Source: Stropharia rugosoannulata (lineage: Eukaryota > Basidiomycota > Agaricomycetes > Agaricales > Strophariaceae). From it: a DNA stretch of 64,000 nt. Below are positions 36,703 to 47,030 of the stretch, piece by piece. The DNA is taken from NCBI GenBank assembly GCA_028532985.1, contig JANCIK010000004.1, positions 3,906,001 to 3,970,000 of the forward strand. Reading direction: 5' to 3'. The notes beneath the pieces are model-generated. The model had not been told where the DNA came from. It searched no databases and was given only the letters and a program-made list of their open reading frames with translations. Both the position numbers and the translations under genes were made by a program. Each line of letters opens with the position of its first letter. Positions within the stretch are counted from its first letter, which is position 1.

Positions 36703-38236
36703 CTACTGGTACTGGGGAGGATGAGACTCTGGCTGAGTTGATGGTCTGTTGGATTTATTCCGAGGAGAGCTGGTATCTTTACATCCTGTCACCAAGATAT
36801 CTGGAAGCAAAACAAACGGCGGAACCGCTGATTGTACGTTCCGTCGAGCGAGGTGGCCAGAACGTGGGACTGAGTTTGGGCCATGTTTGCTTTTCCAAAA
36901 TATATAATAGACGGAGGTGATGATACCACCCAAGGCGAGCACACTCAAAATGACAAGGGCGGCAAAAGTACCATGGGGTATAACAGGCACTGTCACGGTT
37001 GTTGCTGGTACCATGGTGATATTATTTTGGTACATTGAACCGTTGGCCCAGGCTGGTCCTGGTGTATAGCTATTAGTTTCCACATACCGAACCAATCTAA
37101 ATGAGTATCATAAATTACGGAAAATCCAGTAACCATACCTTCCCCCCAATGAAGGAGTAGTGTACACACTTGCAAAGTCTATTGCCAGCTCTCCGACCCC
37201 GATCGATTCTTCAATAAACATGGTAACTGTATGAGTACCTCCACCTAGGCCCATGGCAAGGAATAATATTTGTTGCGATCTGTAGAACTGATTATGGGCT
37301 GAGAAGGTTTGCGGATTGATTCCGTCTACTTGTACAATGTACGAGCTTGTCTCTGTAGGGCCAACAGGACCATATATGGCGACTCCGTCACCTTTTTAAT
37401 GAACGTTATGGTGGTCAATGTTGTATGTACACCAACTAAAGCCGTACCCTGTAGAGATTTAGAAGGGGGCTCTAATTGTTAAATAACAATATTGCAATAC
37501 TCACTTCGAATGTCAGGGACATTGATGCTGATGAACTTTGAGTTGCGCTGGTTACACAAGTGAACATTTATTAGATGTTAAATGATGACCGAACATACTG
37601 TCCTGAAGCACCAATAAAGCTACTCAAGTTCTGTGGATCTGTCCATGCTGAGGACGGAGTGTAAGTGAACGATGGATGCCCGTCTTTAAACATGTCTATG
37701 ATAAGGTTCTCGGAATTATTTCCGACTTGGGTGGTCATTAGAATCTGTTATTCACAATGTCAGATAGGTACAAATAACTTTCAAATTGTGCAAGCACCGT
37801 ACATAGTCTATGTCAAGAAATGAATTGTTCGTGTTTGTCAAAACGACTGTATGTTGTCCCAACTCTAGGTCGACCTTTTGATATAAGGTCTGTTGGAATA
37901 GGGATATGTTTGCAAAACCGTTCATGGTCGAAGTATTTCCGTCCATATCAACGCTGTATATTCCGTGATTGTTGCGCATCGCTCCAACCAAGGAAACGCC
38001 AGTACCATTGAACGTAAATGACATCGTTGATCCTGTAGTTCTTGTTAGTGTGAAACTACTTTCAGTATATCTGACGGTGTCCAGTTGAATAATGGCTTCA
38101 TCTATAGGGTATGCTACACGGAAAAGCTGACTTACTGGTCCGCAAAGTTATCCGGTTCAGATGCTCCATCTATCCATTCATCCGAGAGCCTGACTAGGGG
38201 GGAGGTGCATTCAATAAGTGTACTAAACGAGGGCAT
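36703..38236 (-). CDS. Membrane protein with two galactose-binding-like beta-sandwich domains
   Basis: Single-pass membrane protein of a family abundant in Agaricomycetes, with tandem jelly-roll modules resembling galactose-binding domains; the ligand is unknown. Seven exons (38236-38136, 38070-37803, 37744-37599, 37547-37505, 37448-37433, 37391-37139, 37096-36703) sum to 1221 nt, 406 aa. Module 1 carries SFTFNGTGVSLVGAMRNNHG and ends LGQHTVVLTNTNNSFLDIDY. Module 2 carries MSLTFEGTALVGDGVAIYG and ends GGGTHTVTMF..ELAIDFASVY. The helix is about residues 319-342 (TFAALVILSVLALGGIITSV), followed by a short cytoplasmic tail. Two introns are only 41 and 42 nt and one exon is 16 nt, but every junction keeps frame and restores module motifs. 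There is no N-terminal signal peptide. A TATA box lies 49 nt upstream. Confidence 0.85.
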
Positions 38237-38284
38237 TGCTGAAGAAGGCTGTTAGATGTGATGCTCATTTCTAGCACGCTCATT

Positions 38285-38291
38285 CTTTATA
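38285..38291 (-). promoter_or_regulatory. TATA box of the galactose-binding-like membrane protein gene
   Basis: TATAAAG on the minus strand, about 49 nt upstream of the start codon at 38236. Confidence 0.5.
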
Positions 38292-39344
38292 GAGCTCAGA
38301 ACATCCTTCCAAGTGTTTTAATCTAATTATAAACACACGAGCAGTGCGGAAGCAACAGCCTAAATTTAAACATAAAAACCCCTTAATAAACGCTTGCTAA
38401 AACACTATGATGGACATGACGCATCTCAGTTTGCATCAGCAACATCAAGGCGACATTTGTTGACATAGGTCAGAATGAGGTCCTAGTGCAGGGGTGACTG
38501 ATGGTCAGAAACAACGGCCTGGAATGGGTGACCACGTATCAATTCGAAGACCTACGAACGCCCTAGAGGACGAGTATGAGGGCGGAAGGGATTTGAGACC
38601 TGATGACCTGATGATCTATTTCACCTCCCAATTACCTTCGTACCTTGGCCAGACATGTTTGTCTGAGACGCTTTGTTTCTATGAGGACGACTCGTCATAA
38701 TTTGTTGTTGAAGAAGATGATGAAGTGAGTAAACCTACGGAAATTTGGGACCAAATGGTGTGTCGTTTCATGCTCCTCTATTACATCTGTAAGTACCGTG
38801 AATACACCCAAGACAGACAGTCCGTGAATCTGAGATATCCACTCATTTCTTTTACACACTACAAATGAGCATGCGGACTAATCATTTTGTTGTTCTGCCT
38901 CACGTAGATTACAGCAGAAGGAAGCTGAGACTATGGTGGGAGCGAAGCTTGGGTTGCCGTGAGAGCAACGTGAGAGCGTGAGATATGCAGGGAGCGGGCG
39001 AGGGCACGCGATCACGCCGGTCAAGGCCGGGCAAGAATAAATAGATAGAGAGGTCCAGTGGCTAGCAGAAGTTGGAACGACATTACCCACGCTCTAGCAT
39101 AGAAATTGTAGTTACGGTTTGCAAGTGCCGATATTCTACTATGGCACTACCTAGGAGAGAGTACCGGTACATTCTTGAAGCCAAAGGAAAATGAAAATTT
39201 TGAAGGTCTGTTCAATGTTCAACGTTCAGTGTTCACTGCATTAGCTATTGAATATTAAAAGTAAAGCTAAGTAAAGACTAGTCACTAAAGTTTAAACTTT
39301 AAACATCGTTTAACATATGAGTACATGACAAAAAGAAAAAGTAA
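38292..39344. other. Intergenic; nothing supported
   Basis: Spacer between the divergent promoter region and the tRNA gene. The 68- and 70-codon frames here carry no motif. Confidence 0.45.
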
Positions 39345-39446
39345 TTCCGGTACGGGGAATCGAACCCCGAGCTACCGCGTAACTTTAAACCTTCGACGGT
39401 CGGATAGAATGAAAGGCGGTAATGTTAGCCGTTACACCATACCGGA
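39345..39446 (-). tRNA. tRNA-Glu (UUC) with 30-nt intron
   Basis: Read on the minus strand, the mature part is the same base for base as the tRNA at 24835: TCCGGTA/TACCGGA acceptor stem, anticodon stem ACCGC/GCGGT, anticodon TTC, T arm GGGGTTCGATTCCCC and discriminator A. The intron at 39409-39380 is again one base 3' of the anticodon, but it is 30 nt long and shares no evident sequence with the 27-nt intron of the other copy. A T-rich stretch follows the 3' end on the minus strand (TTTTTCTTTTTG). Confidence 0.97.
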
Positions 39447-39644
39447 TGTGCAGTCATTAAGCGCCCGTTGTGTTAGACTGGACCCTGTACGTGCCTTCAC
39501 TTCAACTTCAGTTGAGCGCGACTTTTAGCTAGATTTTGTTTTATTTTATTTTGAGGGTTTAATCGCCTCCTGAGTTTTTTTAGTTAGACTGAAGTTAGAG
39601 ATTGAAATGTATAGTTTGGACAGTTATCGCTATAGAATTATCGG

Positions 39645-40704
39645 ATAATACTTGGAGCTCAAGGCTAGTCCTAAACATCTGTAAGTAATAATTGATGAGG
39701 TATTGGCGTGTGCAAGTTGACGACTTAATTAAATCTTTTAAAAATAGGTCTTGCACTCGTTGAGCATATATTGGAGAAGCATATTGATGCATTCGTATAC
39801 GCCGGTGTACGGGACCCAGGGAATGTACAGTCCTTGCAAAAACCTGTAAGAAAGCACCCAGGCAGAGCCGCGGTCGTCCAATACGTCGGGCGATGTTAAT
39901 GGGAATGAGCAAATTGCCGTAGAGATAAAGAAATGGCATGGTTATATCGACACCGTAATTGCTAACGCCGGTCAGGTTATACAGTAGCGAGAGTTCCTGA
40001 TCTGCAATGCTAGCTCTATTATCAGTTGTCGCAATTGTGGAACACCCCGTTCTAGAGACTCCTATAGAATCCTACGAGGAACACTTTTCTGTGAGACACG
40101 ATCATATCGTCTTTATACTTGGCTACTGATTAGAGATACAGGAAAATGTCATTAGGACGATTGTGTTGTTGCAGGCCATGCAGGACCTTCTCAGAAAAAG
40201 TCAAGCTCCAAGCTTCATCCCAATCAGCGCAGCAATCGCCTCCATTGGATCTTTGGCAATGTCGCTCCCGCTGCGTTCTGCTGCTTATGGATCAAATAAG
40301 GCGGCATTAAACTACGTAACAAGGAAAGCTTATTTCGAAAGTGAGTGGCTCAGTCTGAGTAAGTAGTATCTATAATACTGCACTGATCAAAGAAAGATAC
40401 ATACTGATATTTATCTGACCTTAGCAATCTTTCCACTTGCACCAGGAATTGCTGAGACAGATGCACGTCAGTAGACCCCGAATTGTCATGGAATTTGTTT
40501 TCATGCATGAGTGACTTATGTGTATCAGTAGCCTCCAACAAGGTAAAGGATAAGGAAGGTGTCTCCAACACAATCTATGAACGTTTCAGCTCGAAGACAC
40601 CACAACAAACTGCTGTACAGCTCTTAAGCACTACCCACCAGGCAACTAGAGATACACGAAGTGGTAGATTTGTGAATTCTGATGGAACAGATCTTACGTG
40701 GTAG
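39645..40704 (+). pseudogene. Short-chain dehydrogenase/reductase (SDR) pseudogene
   Basis: Clear SDR segments appear in order: the Rossmann start GLALVEHILEKHIDAFVYAG, VRDPGNVQSLQK, KHPGRAAVVQYV, then in another frame GDVNGNEQIAVEIKKWHG and YIDTVIANAG, then PVLETPIESYEEHFS, SFIPISAAIASIGS, the active-site block AAYGSNKAALNYVTRK (YxxxK), IFPLAPGIAETDA, and a normal C-terminus ending GTDLTW at TAG 40702-40704. Spliced introns fit the later parts. The N-terminal TGxxxGxG cofactor loop is broken: around 39645-39680 it reads ILGA then needs a frame change, with no in-frame ATG. A second frameshift falls at about 39885-39891, between VVQYV and GDVNGN. The gene is therefore inactive unless the assembly is wrong. 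Introns and catalytic core are still easy to read, so decay looks recent. Confidence 0.8.
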
Positions 40705-41438
40705 TTGTTAATTGTGAATCATATTCCTGTGCTTTTTGACTTCCTTTAGCTAACGACACTCCATGAAAGGTGTCAGTCAGTGAGATGCCTACTACGCTTC
40801 TTTCGAAATGTTACTTAATATATTCAAGCTGTTTTGGAGGTAACCTACGTTGCACACTTCAGTGATCTTATTGCCAAAGGTCATGGATTATTACTTTCAA
40901 AAGAGACTTATAGAATTTGAGACTCTCGTGGTCTGAATAGCCTCCTAGAGACTATTCGGAAAACAACAGCCTTGGCGCCAAGTGAATTCGACTGAAATCC
41001 GTCCCAACCGGCGGCCTTCAAGGTCTTGGTTCACCGTTGGGTTATAAATAGATTACGTACATATGCACTGCGAGGTGGGATTCATCGTCTAATAAACAAC
41101 ACAGATAGAAACATATATTCAAGAACGTTCAAATAGCAAAGCCTCTACATTCTTTATTCAGGTTGTGGCACATGGTTACATGCAGATTTGCTTACCAACT
41201 TCGATTACAAGCTGAGTACATACTACTGCACGGCACAAGTACTTCTTGTGTTCTAAGCGGTGAGAGTTTTTTCAAGTTTTGAGGGCCTGAGCCACGCGCC
41301 TTCCGTAACTTCTGCTGTAAGAATTCAATGTGTAAGGCACACCACTATGTTACATGTATGGGTCTATGAAGATATAAAAGGACGACGCGCTGAGAATGCA
41401 CACCCATACGTGATTCACTCATTCTCTTTGCGTTGAAA
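40705..41438. other. Intergenic with peroxidase promoter
   Basis: No coding frame is supported. The right end holds the core promoter of the peroxidase gene, listed separately. Confidence 0.5.
41373..41380 (+). promoter_or_regulatory. TATA box of the heme peroxidase gene
   Basis: TATAAAAG, a near-consensus TATA box, lies 59 nt upstream of the peroxidase ATG at 41439. Confidence 0.6.
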
Positions 41439-43666
41439 ATGTGCTCTACGAGGCACCCCCGATACCCATTGTTACTGCTTTCGTTCGCCACTCTAATAAG
41501 CTCGTATCAATGGCCTCAGCCGAAACTGGATGCCCTGGAGGAGATGCTATACACTGGCGCGGACAAAACTGGAGCACCTATCAGTCAATTAGCATCGGGA
41601 TGTGCTAGCCGCTTATCAATCCACGGTCCTCCTATCGGTGCTGAATGGCTGAGGCTTGTAAGTGAGGGAAATTCTCTTTGAGTGTGTACTTGCTAATACT
41701 CCTGATCATAAAGGCGTACCATGATATGGCCACTCATAATGTTACCGACGGATCTGGAGGCTTAGACGCGTCAATATATTACGAATATGATCGTCCTGAA
41801 GTAAGTGTTCTGCAGTCAGTTTCACGCAATTTGCTAAGCAATTCTACTGTAAAAGAATATAGGAGACGGTAATATACAGTCTCTGAACGACTTTGCGAAC
41901 TCAGCTAACAAATACGTGTCCCGTACGCATCAACTTATTCGCAATACATGATTCGTCAACTAATCCATGCGGCTATCTCCATCTTTACTCTTCACAGGAG
42001 CCGACGTCATAGCTATGGGTGCAGTTTGGGGCGTGGCTGCTTGTGGCGGTCCGCCAATTGCTTTCAGGGGTGGAAGAGTGGATGCACTAAGTGCAGGGCG
42101 CTTTGGAGTTCCGGAGCCCCAGCAGGACTTGAGTACTCATACAGAGAGCTTCCGGCTTCAAGGCTTTACGCCCACCGAGATGATAAACCTTGTCGCTTGT
42201 GGGCATGCATTCGGAGGTGTTAGACATGTCGACTTCCCGGACATAGTTCCTGAGTCTAGTGGAGATACAGATGACTCGGCGGTTGCTGGGTTTGATTCGA
42301 CCATACAGGCGTACGACAACAACGTGTTCGTTATGCTTTCTGCCTTTGATGTTGCATAATTGTACTGAATCACTAGAATCTCGTTTTACAGGATCACCGA
42401 GTATCTATCAGGGACTACAAAGAACCCTCTAGTAGTCGTCACCAACACGACTCTACAGTCAGATCGCAGGATATTCTCCAGCGACGGAAACACTACAATG
42501 AACAGGTAGTCAGTTTTAAACCATCCATCTTATAATAGACTTACGTTTTTATCGATTCCAGTTTGCAATCAGCTGACTCCTTCCGACAGGCATGTTCATC
42601 GCTCCTTGGAAGGATGTTGGATACCGTCCCATCTGATGTCAGTCTAACGGATGAGATTACATTTCTACCATTCAAGGTCAGTCAGGCCCAAATCACGGTA
42701 ATGACTGGGCAAATAGTATTCCAAGTACAGACTCGGGTAAGTGAAGATATACTTCTCTGATACTATCTTGCATCACTGTACTCACAGTGCGCCAGGTTCA
42801 GATAAACAACGAATCTCCACCAGACGTCTTGCTTCTATGGTGTGATAGACGAGGAAGCGTTTCCGCATGCTCTGATGGCAAAGCAAACTTTGCCAGAGCG
42901 CTAACTGACTCATCCATCCCTGGAAACATTAGTCCGCTGGCGGATGCTTTGGGGATCAGGTTCTCCCGATTTGCGTTTACGGTACCGTTGAGCAGCAGTT
43001 CCGTTCAGAAGTTCTGGTTTGAAGTGACGCACTCTAATGGCACCGTCACGGTGGAGGACAATGGTGGTGGTGGATATTTGGTCGACCAAGACTCCCTCAT
43101 TTCTTTGACCCCTGCCCCAACGTTTACGAGCTCGGATGGACTAATCACCTGGAAGATAATAGCTGGGGTGAGTCTACGAGTCACAGCAGCAACTTCAAAG
43201 CTCATGCAGCTCTTAGATTTTGATGCAAGATGGCAACAAGCTAACAAACGTCAGTGCCCGCATCTTGAACAATGCACCTCAGGTGTTCTCGAGCGCAAAT
43301 ACCCGGCCCTCTATTCCAAGCCCGGTAAACATGACTCTTGATCTTCAGATAGATAAAGGGATGGGCACTATGGGGGAATATCAAATGTATTCTGGGTCCA
43401 TCAAAGCAAACGCTAGCTCCACAATCGATTATACTGCTGACATCAATGGAACACAGTACAATGTTGATTTTGTGTCCATTTCGTCAAGTTTCAATCAGGC
43501 CCCGGACACTCAGTTCTCCACTGTTGGAAAACGTGCTTTGCCAAATTTGAATAACTCGACTACTATCCCAGTCTCTAAACCATCGGCGGCGGCACGAACA
43601 AATATATTGGGTTTACGGTCAACTATTTTAATTACTATTGTGGTGCTACTTTCCATTATTTGTTGA
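41439..43666 (+). CDS. Secreted plant-type heme peroxidase, C-terminal membrane/GPI signal
   Basis: Heme peroxidase of the plant/fungal superfamily, in the fungal ~600-aa group rather than classic lignin or Mn peroxidases. Eight exons (41439-41657, 41714-41800, 41856-41922, 41998-42325, 42392-42505, 42562-42736, 42796-43167, 43217-43666) sum to 1812 nt, 603 aa. A signal peptide (RYPLLLLSFATLISSY) is present. The distal site RLAYHDMATHN gives Arg72 and His76; the proximal His is His194 in NLVACGHAFGGV. Other family blocks are GGLDASIYYEYDRPENIGDG, CGGPPIAFRGGRVDA and PQQDLSTHTESFRLQGFT. The C-terminus has a Ser/Ala-rich spacer and a terminal hydrophobic stretch (STILITIVVLLSIIC), which fits GPI anchoring. 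Introns are 49-75 nt, and the ENIGDG junction fixes the second acceptor. The Mn or Trp substrate sites of ligninolytic enzymes are not obvious, so the substrate is open. Confidence 0.9.
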
Positions 43667-44649
43667 GATAGAGCGTATGATAAATGTACTAGTAGATACA
43701 CCTCATATCTTTATTTATTTATTTATGGTCCTTGACCGAACTAATCCGTTTGAATAACTACCGATATAGCATACCACTGATCTGTCAGGTTGTATCGCCT
43801 TCCGTAGTCTGGCTTACCATAGAATATATCCGTAAAGCAGAAACCCACTGAAGGGGGTCCGAGGAGCCATTCCAGCCATAATCAAGCTGTAACCAAAGGC
43901 AGCCATATTCTGAGCATAAATACCTCACGAAAGGCTTCTGCTCTTGCTGACTATTGAAGGGTGTAGGTAGATCAAAAAAACTATGAACTAGCGTGTTATA
44001 TGTGCTCCTCAAATCATCATGGGAAGAAGCGGTCACCATTTTTCTTCTTGAATAGGATATATGATAAGACAGGCCTCGAATGGGATCACCTGATACTGAG
44101 AGCTAGGTAAAGGTGGCATTTATTTACCTGTACCGACATTCCACAAAGGATGCCCAAATCTGGATTCGCCTGTCTTCTAGCTAAACTCAATTTGTATAGC
44201 ACATTGATACATCACGAATTTCGGACTATATTACAATAAAACACCTATGGTAGCGGAAGACCTCTACGCTAGAGCTCCATCTGCCGACTCCAAAGATTCT
44301 TACATAAGACACGCTCCAGCCTATTGTCGGCGTGCATAGTACCAATGATCCACAAGTAACCATATATAGTCGTTTCATGTCTAAATATAGCAAGCCATAC
44401 CACTCTTGAAGCCAGAATTCATGTCATGCATAACATGGTTCTAACATTGTTTAAGCATTCTCCAAGACTCAGATTTCTTCCCGGAAATAGAAAAGTCGAA
44501 AAACATCAGTAAGCTCCAGTGATATCGGATGCTAAGCACTTTTTCTTTGGGTATAAATGTGGGTCAAGTAGAACCATCCTTTCTTCAGTCACCTACACTC
44601 AACTACCTTTCCACAAGCATCTCGTGACAACATTCAATCTTATCAAAGG
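43667..44649. other. Intergenic; nothing supported
   Basis: An 84-codon minus-strand frame at 43785-44039 has no motif. The right end carries the promoter of the Cys-rich protein gene. Confidence 0.5.
44552..44558 (+). promoter_or_regulatory. TATA box of the Cys-rich secreted protein gene
   Basis: TATAAAT about 92 nt upstream of the ATG at 44650. Confidence 0.45.
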
Positions 44650-45535
44650 ATGTACTCTCTCAAGTCTGTTGCTTTACTCGTCCTCGCTGCAGCTATCGGC
44701 GTCAACGCTGAGACGCACACTGTTCGCTTCACCAACAAGTAAGTATTGACCCATATCCTGAATGTTATTTGAATAGTTGGCTTATTTGTCTGTACACTGT
44801 ACAGGTGTGGTCATGGGACGGTGGGCCTTATATCAGCAATACATTGCATAATTTATTTCTAATTAAATCATCAGCCAACCTTGATTCAAGGTCCCAATGT
44901 TCTTTCAACTGGAAAGGACTATGTTAGCAACGGACCTTTGATATCGGCCATTGCGTTGGTACATCCGTTACAAAGTGGAGATGGATAACTGACTGTATGC
45001 TATATACCGATAGATATCTTCAGACGGGAAACTGCCTTTTCAACGGCGAAGGGTGCACCCTCATTGAGACCACACTGCAAAATCCAACGACTCCAGGCAG
45101 TGGCTCAAGCACTGATATTTCCCTCATCCCGCCGTAACTACCTATTACTGCGTATGTCTTGTTGTTTACTAACTTCTCACCAATACAGGCACTCATTCTC
45201 GGTAACTTCTGGCTTCTCGTAAGTGTCGTTCACACTTGGCTAAGAATAAATTGAATTGGTCATTTCCTACGTGTAACCAGATACTTTAATGGATGTGACG
45301 GTCAAGGTGCTGACTGTAAGTTCTAAAAATCTCCAAGAGATGCGTCTTTCTCATGTCCATTACTGGACAGGCACCAACGAGAACTGCCCCACCGCATTCC
45401 ACAAGCCAACCGACACTCATGTGCAAGTCGCCTGCCAGACTAATAATGTGAGTTAAGGCGAATCAACACCGTTGAGTGACGCTACTAACCGCCCCTTCTT
45501 TTCAGGTTGACCTGGTTATTACCTTCTGTGACTGA
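44650..45535 (+). CDS. Small Cys-rich secreted glycopeptide-like protein
   Basis: Member of a small secreted Cys-rich family widespread in Agaricomycetes and often annotated 'glycopeptide'; function unknown. Eight exons (44650-44738, 44805-44820, 44875-44958, 45024-45133, 45189-45218, 45281-45315, 45371-45447, 45506-45535) sum to 471 nt, 156 aa. A signal peptide (MYSLKSVALLVLAAAIGVNA) precedes ETHTVRFTNKCGHGTPTLIQ. Further blocks are TGNCLFNGEGCTLIETTL, GCDGQGADCTNENCPTAFH and VQVACQTNNVDLVITFCD, with evenly spaced Cys suggesting several disulfides. Exon 2 is 16 nt. The third intron is the least certain junction: the acceptor at 45023 keeps frame but drops a YLQ-like segment, while an acceptor 9 nt upstream would need a different donor. 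The start of the mature chain resembles thaumatin-like proteins. Confidence 0.8.
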
Positions 45536-46260
45536 TTGAGTATGTCTCCCTCCGACTTGCACTGTGCTGTGCGTTTAATGATGGAAGCGCACTTTTGAAA
45601 TGTGTAATCACCGAGCTTGGTATTTCAAGACTCGAGAAATAACTATTATATTCATAAGTTCATCCACCACACTGAAATCTGATACAACTGAGAAGCTTTT
45701 TAATACGCCAAAATATCCTTATTGATAGAGTGCAGTGCGGCTTGACACAATGTAGTGATGATCCCATTGCGCACTGTGTCCTACTGCGTCGCAGTCGGAG
45801 TGATTGTACACCACTCTATTATCACCCTGACACACCGACCCAATAATCACAGCCACCACACTGACTAGTGCCAAGTTCTCGATTAGCCCGCGTCTGAACA
45901 CCCATGTATTTGCTGTAGAAAAGTCGGATCAGAGAGGGGGTTTTTCACCCAACTTTCGCCATGTGGAAAGCTCTTCCTGTGGGTTGGCACTGGTATCAAT
46001 CTTTTCTCACAGCTACTCAGTAAGCCCTGTTTGGTCTGAAACTTCTGACAGTTACACAAAGAGATATTGACATTTACATATGAGAAACGTATACAGTTGA
46101 GAGAAATATACACAAAAACGCTGTTTTTACTGAGAATAATTGTTTGGGAAAAAACGAAGAAAGTTCATTCGACTTGTATTTAGTTTCTGTCTGGATAATC
46201 AGTTCGTTACATTTCCAGATGTTGATCACAGGACACGATAAAGCAACTTACCATATTTTG
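45536..46260. other. Convergent intergenic spacer; nothing supported
   Basis: Spacer between the Cys-rich protein (+) and the LPMO (-). A good donor (GTAAGT, minus strand near 46250) lies just after the LPMO stop and could be a 3' UTR intron. The minus-strand frames at 45719-46113 have no motif. Confidence 0.45.
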
Positions 46261-46956
46261 TCAGATTGATGATCCCGGTACAACATAGAAAAGAGGACGG
46301 GGTGCCATAGCCGACACCGTACTTCCAGTTGATTCATTGACGGACGCAGAGAAGTCGGACCTGGGAAGGATAATTGGGAGCTGAATGGGCATTGGCGTTG
46401 CTACTGCACCAGCGACCGCCGTCTGTGTACTGCCCGACTCAATTAAAAGATCCACGCATGAGTAGAACGTGTTGATAGTGTCGCCTATGTTCCATCGCGC
46501 AAGCACCGTCTGCCGTCCTGTAAATCCACCCAGGGGAACAATGTGCTCGACTATAAAGGGAGGGGTAGTGTTGTGACTATCGAATGACGTGAGCAACGTA
46601 TTGTCTGCAGTGATCATAATGTATTCCCATGTCGTGGTACGATGTGGAGCCGTGAGGGTCCATGTAAACCCCATCTCTTGGATGTCGGAAGTGACAGTGA
46701 AGAAGCGGTCGGCAAATAAAGTATCATCGTTCAGTTGGGGGAAGCGAGCGCCATCGCCATTGCACAAGTAAGAGCCCTTCGGCGCTTCTACACTCTGTGG
46801 TTCATACTGAACATCACCGCAGCCAGGTATCTCGCCGAGTCGGCAGCGGGCCTGGCGACTGGGAGGAATGGTCACATATCCATGACCCGACACGGGGCTC
46901 ACAGCGGTGTAGAGACACACGAGAGCGACAGAGAAGAGTGCTGAAAAACGGAACAT
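46261..46956 (-). CDS. AA10-type lytic polysaccharide monooxygenase (chitin-binding type 3)
   Basis: Copper-dependent oxidative enzyme of family AA10, which cleaves chitin or cellulose. One uninterrupted exon, 231 aa. The signal peptide (MFRFSALFSVALVCLYTAVS, cleaved after SG) leaves His25 as the new N-terminus, as the histidine brace requires. Family blocks are HGYVTIPPSRQARC, GCGDVQYEPQSVEAPKG, FTWTLTAPHRTTTWEYIM with the second copper ligand His105, and WNIGDTINTFYSCVDLLI with the axial aromatic Phe164. The last ~55 residues are a Pro/Ser-rich tail with no carbohydrate-binding module and no hydrophobic GPI tail. ATG 46956 was chosen over a TTG at 46974 because the signal peptide starts there. 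AA10 is mainly bacterial and viral but known in some basidiomycetes. A TATA box lies 65 nt upstream. The lack of introns is unusual for this window. Confidence 0.9.
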   Translation of the reverse strand: MFRFSALFSVALVCLYTAVSPVSGHGYVTIPPSRQARCRLGEIPGCGDVQYEPQSVEAPKGSYLCNGDGARFPQLNDDTLFADRFFTVTSDIQEMGFTWTLTAPHRTTTWEYIMITADNTLLTSFDSHNTTPPFIVEHIVPLGGFTGRQTVLARWNIGDTINTFYSCVDLLIESGSTQTAVAGAVATPMPIQLPIILPRSDFSASVNESTGSTVSAMAPRPLFYVVPGSSI

Positions 46957-47020
46957 ATGTCTGTTAGTGATCAAAGTGGTGTCGCCTGTTTACAAAACAG
47001 GGTAGAAAGGCAGATTAGAG

Positions 47021-47030
47021 ACTTTTTATA
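47021..47030 (-). promoter_or_regulatory. TATA box of the AA10 LPMO gene
   Basis: TATAAAAAGT on the minus strand, 65 nt upstream of ATG 46956. Confidence 0.55.

Noticed and set aside
46261..46956. AA9 or AA11 assignment for the LPMO
   Set aside because: The YEPQSVEAPKG block and the H-R-T-T-T-W-E-Y-I-M pattern are those of AA10/chitin-binding type 3.
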